NCBI GenBank assembly: GCA_027049085.1
Contig: JALTVH010000226.1
Location: 1 to 11,359 of the forward strand
DNA from: Aquificaceae bacterium
Lineage (GTDB): Bacteria; Aquificota; Aquificia; Aquificales; Aquificaceae
DNA: 11,359 nt
Direction: 5' to 3'
In this document: piece after piece, positions 1-7,539 of the stretch
Layout: every line of letters begins with the position of its first letter
Position numbering within the stretch: the first letter of the stretch is position 1
Position numbers and translations under genes: made by a program
Notes under the pieces: generated by a model
What the model saw: only the letters and a program-made list of their open reading frames with translations
Told to the model about the DNA's origin: nothing
The model's database searches: none

Positions 1-1021
1 GGATCCTGAAGCCCTCAAGGGCTTCCTCGTCCGTTGCGGTAATGTACTTTGCCCTTCCCGTTTCTTTCAGCCATGCATGCTCCGGACCAACGCCGGGATA
101 GTCAAGGCCGGCGGAAATTGAGTGGGTTGTAAGGATCTGACCTTCCTCTGTCTGCAAGAAGTAGCTTTTCATACCGTGGAGGATGCCCACCTCACCCGCC
201 GTTAAGGATGCTGAGTGTCTTCCTGTATCAATCCCGAGACCTCCCGCCTCAACCCCTATTAACTGAACCTCTTTATCGCCGATAAAAGGATAAAAGATAC
301 CAATCGCATTGGAACCTCCCCCAACACAGGCAACTACAGCGTCGGGAAGCCTCCCTTCCATCTCAAAAACCTGACTTTTTGTCTCTTCGCCTATAACCTT
401 CTGGAAATCCCGCACGATCATGGGGAAGGGATGAGGTCCCACCACAGATCCCAGAACGTAGTGAGTGTTCATCACATTTGTCACCCAGTCCCTGAGGGCT
501 TCATTGATCGCATCCTTGAGAGTTCTGCTCCCGCTCTTTACGATCTCAACCTTTGCCCCTAAAAGTCTCATCCTGAAAAGGTTGGGCGCCTGCCTTCTGG
601 CATCCTCCTCTCCCATGTAAACCACGCATTCAAGTCCCATCAGGGCACAGGCAGTTGCAGTTGCAACGCCATGCTGTCCAGCACCGGTTTCCGCAATGAC
701 CCTGTTTTTACCCATGTACTTAGTGAGAAGACACTGCCCCAGAGTGTTGTTTATCTTGTGGGCACCCGTGTGGAGGAGGTCTTCCCGCTTGAGGTAAATT
801 TTTGCCCCTCCCGCATAATCGGTGAGATTCCTTGCAAAGTATAGGGGCGTTGGTCTTCCCGCATAGTTTCTCAGCAGGCTGTCAAGTTCCTTATTAAAGC
901 GCGGATCATCCTTTAAACTGAGGTATCTTCTCTCAAGCTCCTCAAGGGCAGACATCAGCGTTTCTGGGACGAACCTACCGCCAAAGTCTTCAAAGTATCC
1001 CCTGTTGTCGGGAAGAGCCAT
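1..1021 (-). CDS. trpB: Tryptophan synthase beta chain (TrpB1 type), 3' end outside window
   Basis: Translating the minus strand from the ATG at 1021 gives an open frame of 340 codons running off the window edge; the family is usually about 395-400 residues, so roughly the last 55-60 are missing. TrpB is the PLP enzyme that joins indole, delivered from TrpA, with L-serine to make tryptophan in the cytoplasm. Seen in the sequence: the N-terminal GYFEDFGGRFVPETL block (residues 8-22), the PLP lysine K89 in HTGAHKINN, the catalytic glutamate E111 in ETGAGQHG, and the phosphate-binding GGGSN at 234-238. All sit two residues after the Salmonella positions. The N-terminus is that of standard TrpB1, not the longer TrpB2. 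It is transcribed divergently from the c-di-GMP gene, and no trpA is in view. No clear Shine-Dalgarno precedes the ATG, but a perfect TATAAT ends 6 nt upstream. Confidence 0.97.
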   Translation of the reverse strand, partial: MALPDNRGYFEDFGGRFVPETLMSALEELERRYLSLKDDPRFNKELDSLLRNYAGRPTPLYFARNLTDYAGGAKIYLKREDLLHTGAHKINNTLGQCLLTKYMGKNRVIAETGAGQHGVATATACALMGLECVVYMGEEDARRQAPNLFRMRLLGAKVEIVKSGSRTLKDAINEALRDWVTNVMNTHYVLGSVVGPHPFPMIVRDFQKVIGEETKSQVFEMEGRLPDAVVACVGGGSNAIGIFYPFIGDKEVQLIGVEAGGLGIDTGRHSASLTAGEVGILHGMKSYFLQTEEGQILTTHSISAGLDYPGVGPEHAWLKETGRAKYITATDEEALEGFRI

Positions 1022-1067
1022 GACTTCATTATATCCGCCGACTACCGATTATATTAAGGAATAGGCT
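1022..1067. promoter_or_regulatory. Divergent promoter region between trpB and the c-di-GMP gene
   Basis: This 46-bp gap separates two divergent genes and must hold at least one 5' end for each unless promoters lie inside the genes. On the minus strand there are two perfect TATAAT hexamers, at 1053-1048 and 1033-1028. The first would give a 5' UTR of about 20 nt; the second would put the transcription start at or next to the trpB ATG. On the plus strand TATATT (1050-1055) or TATATC (1030-1035) could serve as a -10 for the c-di-GMP gene. No convincing -35 box is visible for any of them. The opposing -10 candidates overlap, so the two directions could compete. Confidence 0.5.
1056..1060 (+). 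promoter_or_regulatory. Ribosome binding site of the c-di-GMP gene
   Basis: AAGGA lies 7 nt before the ATG at 1068. This supports that start over later methionines such as M19 of the same frame. Confidence 0.6.
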
Positions 1068-4000
1068 ATGCTGCGGGGCGGTCAGAATCTGTTCCTTGAG
1101 CTTATCAACGATATCCTCTACATGGTCAGCCTGAGAGAGGGAGGTGACCCCACAACCGCACGCCTTGATTACATAAACTCCAAGGTTGAAGATGTAACCG
1201 GCTACTCGCCGAAGGAGTTCATTGAGAATCCCCACCTCTGGATCAACATGGTCCATCCCGAGGACAGGGGGCATGTTGTTGCAATAGCCCACGAGCTGAT
1301 AAAAGAAAAGGAAGCAAAAGCAAGGATTTACAGGATCAAGACGAAAGAGGGAAACTTCATCTGGGTTGAGGACAGGCTGATCCCTGTAATTGAAAGGGAC
1401 AGAGTCATCGGCTTTGTGGGTGTTGCAAGGGATGTGACAAAGAGGAAGGTACTTGAGGACATCCTTTACATGGCCCTTGAAGGAGACATAAAGAAGCTTT
1501 TTGACAGGTCTGTTGCCTGGATCAAGGAAGCCCTGAAGGCTGACCTTGCAGTTATCTACGAGGTTCCTGAGGGCGGTAAAGAAGGGATCCTCAGGGCTGG
1601 TGAAGGTATTAAGAAAAGCATAATCGGTAAGTACAGGCTCCCCCTTCAGGAGGGAACCGAATTTCATTACACTTACTTTTCCCAGAAACCCGTTGTGATT
1701 GAGGACGTCACAAAGGAAGATCGTTTCAGCTTCTCACCCGACACCTACCTCCTGTCACTCAAGAGCGGTATATGTCTTCCCATTAGGGGAAAGGAAAAGC
1801 CCTACGGAACTCTGTGCATTTACCACAGGGATACAAGGCACTACACAGAAGAGGAGCTGGACTTTGTTACGACCATTGCCAACATACTTGGCGTTTCCAT
1901 TGAGAGATGGCGTTTTGAAACCGACCTGGAAGAATCAGAAAAGAGACTCCAGAAGGTCAACAGGCTCTACAAAACGCTTTCATCCATAGGCGAAATAGTT
2001 CTTCACGAAAGAAACAGGGAGAGGCTCCTCAAGAAGATATGCGACATTTCTCACAAAGAAGGTGGCTTCAGCGCCTGCTGGCTCGGACTTCTGGAAGATT
2101 CAGGACTGAAGGTAATAGCTTCCAGTGGAAAGGCAAAGGAATTCCTTAACTCAGCCCTGAAAACCATCAACAGAAACTTGAAAGGGAGGTCAGTTCCCTG
2201 CGGTAAGGCTGTATCAACGGGTGAAATAATAATCTGCAACGACTGCTCAAGGATCGGATCAAAAGCCCTGAGAGAAGAGATGATGCGTTTTGGATTCCAA
2301 TCCTCCGCAACGGTTCCCATCAAATCAGAGGGAGAGGTAATAGGTGTCTTTAACGTCTACTCGGAAGAAAAAGATTTCTTTGATGAGGAGACGGAAAAGC
2401 TCGTTAAAGAAATAGGGGACGAGGTTTCCTACGCTCTTGGATTCATAGCAAAAGAGCATCAAGTCGGTATACTTTCAACAGCCATAGAGCAGAGTTCAGA
2501 CTGGGTCCTTATAACCGATAAAGACGGCGTTATTCAGTACGCAAACAACGCTGTAGAAAAGGTATCGGGTTTTTCCAAAAAAGAACTAATAGGAAAGAAA
2601 CCAAACGTTTTCAAGTCAGGGAGGCACAGCAAAGAATTCTACAAGGTTCTGTGGGAAACACTCCTTGAAGGGAAACCTTACAGAACTGTTTTTATAAACA
2701 GGCGGAAAAACGGAGAACTCTTCTACCTTGACGAAAGCATAACACCCATCAAGAGCGAAAAAGGAGAGGTGATCGGTTTTGTTGCAACAGGAAAGGACAT
2801 AACTCAGGAAAAGGAAATGAGGGAAAGGATAAACTACCTCGCCTATTACGACCCGGTTACCGAGCTCCCCAACAGGTCAAACTTCATGGAGAGATTGAGG
2901 TTCTCAATAGCAAGGTCCAAAGCCCTTGGAAGGCTCCTTGCTGTTCTTCTGATTGATGTTGACAGGTTTAAGTTAATCAACGATACCTACGGTTATCAGG
3001 TCGGCGACTCAATTCTCAGAGACCTTGGAAACAGGATAAAGAACTCGGTCAGGGAAGGAGATACAGTTGCAAGGCTTGGATCTGATGAGTTTGGCGTGAT
3101 CCTTCTTGAGGTAGCGATGAAGGAAGACATTCCCAAGGTCGTCGGTAAGATATTCTCAGCCCTTGAAAAGCCCTTTAAGGCTGGTGAGGACGAGCTCAGG
3201 CTGACTCTGAGCGTTGGAATAGCGGTTTTTCCAGATGATGGGTCTGACCCGGAAGACCTCACCAAAAAGGCAGAGATAGCCCTGACCCACTCTAAGGAGA
3301 TCCACTCCAACAGCTATCAGTTTTTTAAGGAAGAGATGAACGCAAGGGTTGCAGAATTCATCCTTATGGAAAAGCATCTGCTGAGAGCCCTTGAAAAGAA
3401 TGAATACATGCTTTTCTATCAGCCTTACTTTAACCTCAAGGACATGAGGTTCTTTGGCATGGAAGCTCTGATAAGGTGGAATAGCGAGGACATGGGGATC
3501 GTTCCCCCCTCAAGGTTTATCCCGATCCTTGAACAGACCGGTCTGATCATTCAGGTTGGAGAGTGGGTCCTTGAAGAAGCATGCAGGAAAATAGCCCTCT
3601 GGGAAATCCCAATATCTGTCAACATCTCACCCATTCAGTTCAGGGACGAGGAGTTTACAGAAAAGGTTGAAAGATCGATAAAAAAGGCTGGAATTGAGGG
3701 TGGATACCTTATCCTTGAAATCACTGAAGGTGCAGTTATGGAAGATGTGGAGTTCGCAACCCTCAGTCTGAAAAAGCTAAGAAAACTCGGTGTAAGGGTT
3801 GCGGTGGACGACTTTGGAACAGGGTATTCCTCCCTCGCTTACCTCAAAAAACTGCCTGTGGATTTTCTTAAAATTGACGTTTCCTTTGTAAGAGACATCC
3901 AGGTTGACCCCGACGACAGAGCCATTGTAAACGCCATTATTCAGCTTGCCAAGAACCTGGGTCTGAAGACCATAGCAGAAGGCATTGAGAATCAGAAGCA

Positions 4001-4100
4001 GCTTGATATACTCAGGGATATGGGCTGTGACATGGGGCAGGGATTCCACCTCGCAAAGCCCATGAGGGAGAGCGAAATCAGAGATATCATCAGGATATAA
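1068..4100 (+). CDS. PAS-GAF-GAF-PAS-GGDEF-EAL cyclic-di-GMP phosphodiesterase/cyclase
   Basis: A 1010-residue soluble protein with no membrane segment or signal peptide, so a cytoplasmic sensor. Domain order by reading: PAS about 12-125, GAF about 130-285, GAF about 300-460, PAS about 468-585 (NRRKNGE and a PAC-like GFVATGKDIT), GGDEF about 590-750, EAL about 765-1008. The EAL domain, which cleaves c-di-GMP to pGpG, keeps its expected catalytic set: E799 (EAL), N852, E884, D914 and D915 in DDFGTG, K935, E971 and Q991. The GGDEF domain has the metal Asp D630 and an inhibitory RxxD site (R662-D665), but the signature is GSDEF (671-675) with Ser in the second position, so cyclase activity is doubtful. 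The net activity is therefore more likely phosphodiesterase. What the PAS and GAF domains sense is not visible. The second PAS has the NifL-like SGRHSKEFYKVLW stretch, which hints weakly at a flavin. It is the first gene of the tight plus-strand run; leuS follows after 10 bp. Confidence 0.95.
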   Translation: MLRGGQNLFLELINDILYMVSLREGGDPTTARLDYINSKVEDVTGYSPKEFIENPHLWINMVHPEDRGHVVAIAHELIKEKEAKARIYRIKTKEGNFIWVEDRLIPVIERDRVIGFVGVARDVTKRKVLEDILYMALEGDIKKLFDRSVAWIKEALKADLAVIYEVPEGGKEGILRAGEGIKKSIIGKYRLPLQEGTEFHYTYFSQKPVVIEDVTKEDRFSFSPDTYLLSLKSGICLPIRGKEKPYGTLCIYHRDTRHYTEEELDFVTTIANILGVSIERWRFETDLEESEKRLQKVNRLYKTLSSIGEIVLHERNRERLLKKICDISHKEGGFSACWLGLLEDSGLKVIASSGKAKEFLNSALKTINRNLKGRSVPCGKAVSTGEIIICNDCSRIGSKALREEMMRFGFQSSATVPIKSEGEVIGVFNVYSEEKDFFDEETEKLVKEIGDEVSYALGFIAKEHQVGILSTAIEQSSDWVLITDKDGVIQYANNAVEKVSGFSKKELIGKKPNVFKSGRHSKEFYKVLWETLLEGKPYRTVFINRRKNGELFYLDESITPIKSEKGEVIGFVATGKDITQEKEMRERINYLAYYDPVTELPNRSNFMERLRFSIARSKALGRLLAVLLIDVDRFKLINDTYGYQVGDSILRDLGNRIKNSVREGDTVARLGSDEFGVILLEVAMKEDIPKVVGKIFSALEKPFKAGEDELRLTLSVGIAVFPDDGSDPEDLTKKAEIALTHSKEIHSNSYQFFKEEMNARVAEFILMEKHLLRALEKNEYMLFYQPYFNLKDMRFFGMEALIRWNSEDMGIVPPSRFIPILEQTGLIIQVGEWVLEEACRKIALWEIPISVNISPIQFRDEEFTEKVERSIKKAGIEGGYLILEITEGAVMEDVEFATLSLKKLRKLGVRVAVDDFGTGYSSLAYLKKLPVDFLKIDVSFVRDIQVDPDDRAIVNAIIQLAKNLGLKTIAEGIENQKQLDILRDMGCDMGQGFHLAKPMRESEIRDIIRI

Positions 4101-4101
4101 T
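4096..4101 (+). promoter_or_regulatory. TATAAT hexamer just upstream of leuS
   Basis: A perfect -10-like TATAAT overlaps the stop codon of the c-di-GMP gene and ends 9 nt before the leuS ATG. There is no well-placed Shine-Dalgarno; the only AGGA (4092-4095) is 15 nt upstream. If used, the hexamer would give a nearly leaderless leuS mRNA. No good -35 box is seen 16-18 bp upstream, and the hexamer may be chance around a TAA stop. Confidence 0.3.
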
Positions 4102-4110
4102 TTCTATACA

Positions 4111-5934
4111 ATGTCCCGTTACGATCCCAGAAAGATTGAGGAAAAGTGGCAGAAGGTCTGGGAAGATAGAGGTCTTTACAGGACCGCCGAAGGCGGTGAA
4201 AAGGACAGAAAACATTATGTCCTTGAGATGTTTCCCTATCCCTCGGGAAGGATCCACATGGGTCATGTTCGCAATTACACGATTGGAGACGCCATTGCAA
4301 GGTTCTTGATGATGAAGGGCTACAGGGTTCTCCACCCTATGGGGTGGGACGCCTTCGGACTTCCAGCCGAAAACGCTGCCATCAAGCAAGGCACCCATCC
4401 AAAGAGGTGGACCCTTGAAAACATTGAGACAATGAAAAGACAGCTCAGGATGCTCGGATTTTCTTACGACTGGAACAGGGAAATAGCAACCTGTGACCCC
4501 CAGTATTACAGGTGGAACCAGTGGATCTTCTTAAAGATGTACGAGAGGGGCATAGCCTACCGCAAGAAGGCTGAGGTTAACTGGTGTCCCCACGACGAGA
4601 CGGTCCTTGCCAACGAGCAGGTCATTGAAGGCAGATGCTGGCGATGCGGAACTGAGGTAGTCAGGAGGGAAGTCCCTTCCTGGTTTTTAAAAATAACTGA
4701 GTATGCAGACAGGCTCCTTGAGGACCTCAAAAAACTTGAAGGAAAGTGGCCCGAAAGGGTTCTTGCCCAGCAACGGAACTGGATCGGGAGGTCAGAGGGT
4801 GCCCTGATCAGGTTTCCCTGCGGAAAGAGAACCATTGAAGTCTTCACCACAAGGCCAGACACACTCTTTGGCACAACCTTCATGGTTCTTGCCCCGGAAC
4901 ATCCCCTTACTCTTAGGCTGGCAAAGGAGGGAGGAAAGCTCAGTGAGGTTTCTTCTTTTATTGAGAAGGCAAAGAAAGAAAGGCAAACCCAGAGAGGCGA
5001 GCCCGCAAAAAAAGAAGGTATCGACCTCGGCGTTAAGGCCATCAATCCTGCTACGGGCAAAGAAATCCCTGTTTGGACTGCAAATTACGTACTTTACGAG
5101 TACGGAACGGGAGCAATCATGGCTGTGCCTGCCCACGACCAGAGGGACTGGGAGTTTGCGAGGAAATATGGCATAGAAATGATCCCTGTGGTATTCCCAA
5201 GGAAAGGTGCCTGGGATTTCACAAGAGGTGCCTTTGAAGAGGAGGGGATCCTCAAAAACAGCGGTGAGTTTGACGGCCTTGAAAGTCAAGTTGCAAAAAG
5301 AAAGATCACGGAGTGGCTTGAGAGGGAAGGCTACGGTGAATTAAAGGTCACTTACAGACTAAGAGACTGGAATATTTCACGCCAGAGATACTGGGGTACA
5401 CCTATACCGATAATTTACTGTGACACCTGTGGAACCGTTCCCGTTCCAGAAGATGACCTCCCTGTACTTCTGCCCGAAAAGGTTGAGATAGCAGGAAGGG
5501 GAAACCCTCTTGAGAGGGCAGAGGAGTTTGTAAAGGCTGTGTGTCCAAGATGCGGTGGGAAGGCAAAGAGAGAAACGGATACCATGGACACCTTTTTTGA
5601 TTCTTCCTGGTACTTCCTCAGATACTGCGATCCGAACAATGAAAGACAGCCCTTTGACAGAGAAAAAGCAGATTTCTGGATGCCCGTTGACATTTACATA
5701 GGGGGCATTGAGCATGCAGTCCTCCATCTCCTGTATGCGAGGTTCTTTCAGAAGTTTCTGAGGGATATAGGGCTTACCTCTTACGATGAGCCCTTTGAGA
5801 GGCTGATCACTCAGGGAATGGTTCTAAAGAAATGGGTGAGCATTGGATCGCTCCTTGACCACTTGGGACTTTCTGAAGAGGATGACATTGAGCTCCTCAA
5901 GGAAAAATTAAATTCTATGGCGGAGGTAGGCTGA
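4111..5934 (+). CDS. leuS: Leucyl-tRNA synthetase alpha subunit (split LeuRS)
   Basis: A 607-residue protein covering the N-terminal two thirds of LeuRS. Complete bacterial LeuRS is about 800-880 residues; the A. aeolicus alpha subunit is, from memory, about 634. LeuRS attaches leucine to tRNA-Leu in the cytoplasm. Seen: the HIGH-class motif HMGH (49-52), zinc-type cysteines C159, C176 and C179, the CP1 editing domain from about 225 to 420 with TTRPDTLFG (246-254) and VPAHDQRD (339-346), the LeuRS block DWNISRQRYWG (419-429), a second Cys set (C437, C440, C478, C481), then DTFFDSSWYFLRYCDP and GGIEHAVLHLLYARF. The frame ends soon after ITQGMVL (566-572), inside what is the leucine-specific insertion of one-piece enzymes. 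KMSKS and the tRNA-binding C-terminus are therefore absent and must come from a beta subunit encoded elsewhere. The next gene is not that subunit. There is no sign of a frameshift. Confidence 0.96.
   Translation: MSRYDPRKIEEKWQKVWEDRGLYRTAEGGEKDRKHYVLEMFPYPSGRIHMGHVRNYTIGDAIARFLMMKGYRVLHPMGWDAFGLPAENAAIKQGTHPKRWTLENIETMKRQLRMLGFSYDWNREIATCDPQYYRWNQWIFLKMYERGIAYRKKAEVNWCPHDETVLANEQVIEGRCWRCGTEVVRREVPSWFLKITEYADRLLEDLKKLEGKWPERVLAQQRNWIGRSEGALIRFPCGKRTIEVFTTRPDTLFGTTFMVLAPEHPLTLRLAKEGGKLSEVSSFIEKAKKERQTQRGEPAKKEGIDLGVKAINPATGKEIPVWTANYVLYEYGTGAIMAVPAHDQRDWEFARKYGIEMIPVVFPRKGAWDFTRGAFEEEGILKNSGEFDGLESQVAKRKITEWLEREGYGELKVTYRLRDWNISRQRYWGTPIPIIYCDTCGTVPVPEDDLPVLLPEKVEIAGRGNPLERAEEFVKAVCPRCGGKAKRETDTMDTFFDSSWYFLRYCDPNNERQPFDREKADFWMPVDIYIGGIEHAVLHLLYARFFQKFLRDIGLTSYDEPFERLITQGMVLKKWVSIGSLLDHLGLSEEDDIELLKEKLNSMAEVG
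5922..5926 (+). promoter_or_regulatory. Ribosome binding site of the 109-residue gene, inside leuS
   Basis: GGAGG lies within the last codons of leuS, 9 nt before the ATG at 5936 and 12 nt before the second ATG at 5939. The spacing favours the first ATG. It suggests translation coupled to leuS. Confidence 0.65.
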
Positions 5935-5935
5935 G

Positions 5936-6265
5936 ATGATGAGCAAGGAGTTTGAGTTTGGCATAGGACTGGTCAAAAAGTTCAAAGATACGCTGGAAAG
6001 CATCATAAACGCCGGAACAGAAGAGGAAGCAAAACAAATCATAGAGATGGTCAAGCATCCTATGTTCGGTGCAATGGCTCAGATAAAGAGCGGTGAGGGA
6101 CCCCTTAAGGAGTCTATACTTGAACCCTTTGCTGTTGTGGTTGCCCAGATGAGAAATCTCACAGACCTTAAGGTACTGCAAGACTCTTTGAAGGAGCTTA
6201 TAAATTTAATAGAGCAGGCTGAGGACCTTGCGAGCCAGCCCGCTGAGGCTCAGGATGGGAGCTAA
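5936..6265 (+). CDS. Unknown 109-residue helical protein
   Basis: I do not recognise this family. The product is small, acidic, lacks cysteine and tryptophan, and reads as nearly all alpha-helix: about 5-25, 30-43, 58-72 and 78-97, with leucine/isoleucine repeats in the last helix (LKELINLIEQAEDL). A short, probably disordered acidic tail follows. There is no signal peptide or membrane segment, so it is presumably cytoplasmic. A strong Shine-Dalgarno within leuS and a 1-bp gap to the leuS stop point to a real, translationally coupled gene. Its own TAA shares one base with the pyrC ATG (TAATG). The position between LeuRS alpha and dihydroorotase gives no function by itself. Confidence 0.85.
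   Translation: MMSKEFEFGIGLVKKFKDTLESIINAGTEEEAKQIIEMVKHPMFGAMAQIKSGEGPLKESILEPFAVVVAQMRNLTDLKVLQDSLKELINLIEQAEDLASQPAEAQDGS
6252..6261 (+). promoter_or_regulatory. Ribosome binding site of pyrC
   Basis: The stretch AGGATGGGAG offers AGGA 9 nt and GGGAG 3 nt before the ATG at 6265. With the TAATG stop/start overlap it supports coupled translation and fixes the start at the methionine of MLRHLIKNA. Confidence 0.55.
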
Positions 6266-7536
6266 TGCTCAGGCACCTTATAAAGAACGCTTACATCGTT
6301 GATCCCTCAACGGGTCTTGAGGGAAAAAAGGACATTCTCATTGAAGGGGAAAAAATAAAAAAGATAGGGGAAGAGATCTTTGAACCCGAGGCACAGATTA
6401 TTGATGCAGAAGGTCTCACAATGGTACCAGGCTTCGTTGACCTCCACGTTCACTTTCGCGATCCCGGTCAGACTTACAAAGAAGACATCCTTAGCGGTTC
6501 AAAGAGCGCGGTAGCTGGAGGATTCACTACCGTTGTGTGTATGCCCAACACATCACCGCCCATTGATTCACCTGAGGTCGCCCAGTACGTCATAGCCAAG
6601 GCAAACTGCTGGGGCCTGTGTAACGTTTATCCAGCGGGGACCATAACGAGGGGTAGAAAGGGAGAAGAGCTCTCTGACTTTTTCCTTCTCAAGGATGCAG
6701 GATGCGTTGCCTTTACCGACGATGGATCCCCTGTTATGGATGCAGGAATTATGAGGAGAGCTCTCCAGCTCTCTGCCCAGCTCGGTGTCCCGATTCTTAA
6801 CCACTGTGAGGATGACAGCCTTGCAGAGGGAGTGGTCAACGAGGGAGAGGTTTCAGCTCTGCTGGGAATCAGCTCAAGACCGCCGGAGGCAGAGGACGTT
6901 CTCAACGCAAGGGACTGCATCCTCGCCCACTACACTGGCGGTCACGTCCACATCCAGCACCTGACTACCGCTCTGGGAACAGAGATCGTGAGGATATTCA
7001 AGGGCAAAGGTGCACCTGTAACCTGCGAGGTCAATCCCAACCACCTTGTCTTTACCGAAGAGGAAACCTTCAGGACCGGAAGCATGGCAAGGGTAAACCC
7101 CCCTCTGAGGAAGGAAGAGGACCTCAAAGCTCTGAGGTCAGCTCTGGCTGACGGAACAATTGACTGCATAGCAACGGACCATGCACCCCACGGGGACTTT
7201 GAAAAGGGGAGGATAGAAAAGGCAATGCCGGGTATGATAGGTCTGCAAACCGCCCTTCCAATAATGCTCAGGCTCGTTGAGGAAGGTGTAATTGACATGA
7301 AAAGGATGGTTCAGCTCATGTCCACCAATCCCGCAAGGATCATAGGCATTGAGGGAGGAACCCTGAGGGAGGGATCGGTGGCGGATATAGTTCTCTTTGA
7401 TCCCAGAAAGGAGTGGGTTCTTGATCAGGAAACAAACTTCTCCAAGAGCAAAAACACGCCTCTGTGGGGAAAGAAACTCAAGGGAAAGGTGATTTACACC
7501 ATAAAAGGTGGAAAGATAGTCTATAAAGATAATTAA
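6265..7536 (+). CDS. pyrC: Dihydroorotase, Aquifex-like
   Basis: A 423-residue amidohydrolase with the type I dihydroorotase signature DLHVHFRDPGQTYKED. It catalyses the reversible closure of carbamoyl aspartate to dihydroorotate, third step of pyrimidine synthesis, in the cytoplasm. Seen residues: H61 and H63 (zinc), R65, D153 in TDDGSPV, H180, C181, H232 and D305 in ATDHAPHGDFEK. These numbers match those I recall for the A. aeolicus enzyme. There an Asp stands where two-zinc enzymes have a carboxylated lysine, Cys181 is a zinc ligand in the isolated protein, and activity needs association with aspartate transcarbamoylase (PyrB). The same PyrB dependence is inferred here, although pyrB is not in the window. 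Full length, and the start is backed by overlap with the upstream stop. The next gene begins 4 bases after the stop. Confidence 0.97.
   Translation: MLRHLIKNAYIVDPSTGLEGKKDILIEGEKIKKIGEEIFEPEAQIIDAEGLTMVPGFVDLHVHFRDPGQTYKEDILSGSKSAVAGGFTTVVCMPNTSPPIDSPEVAQYVIAKANCWGLCNVYPAGTITRGRKGEELSDFFLLKDAGCVAFTDDGSPVMDAGIMRRALQLSAQLGVPILNHCEDDSLAEGVVNEGEVSALLGISSRPPEAEDVLNARDCILAHYTGGHVHIQHLTTALGTEIVRIFKGKGAPVTCEVNPNHLVFTEEETFRTGSMARVNPPLRKEEDLKALRSALADGTIDCIATDHAPHGDFEKGRIEKAMPGMIGLQTALPIMLRLVEEGVIDMKRMVQLMSTNPARIIGIEGGTLREGSVADIVLFDPRKEWVLDQETNFSKSKNTPLWGKKLKGKVIYTIKGGKIVYKDN
7528..7533 (+). promoter_or_regulatory. GATAAT hexamer 6 nt before the GTG of the 154-residue gene
   Basis: A -10-like GATAAT, at the end of pyrC, stands exactly where a -10 would sit for a transcript beginning at the GTG at 7540. 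No Shine-Dalgarno is visible. It may be chance in AT-rich sequence around a stop codon. Confidence 0.22.
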
Positions 7537-7539
7537 ACC

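Noticed and set aside
1029..1667. A 212-codon open frame on the minus strand opposite the start of the c-di-GMP gene
   Set aside because: It lies wholly antisense to recognisable PAS and GAF sequence, overlaps the divergent promoter region and shows no domain; it is a by-product of codon bias.
4557..5289. Overlapping antisense frames of about 165 codons within leuS
   Set aside because: They fall opposite the conserved zinc and editing segments of LeuRS and show no family features.
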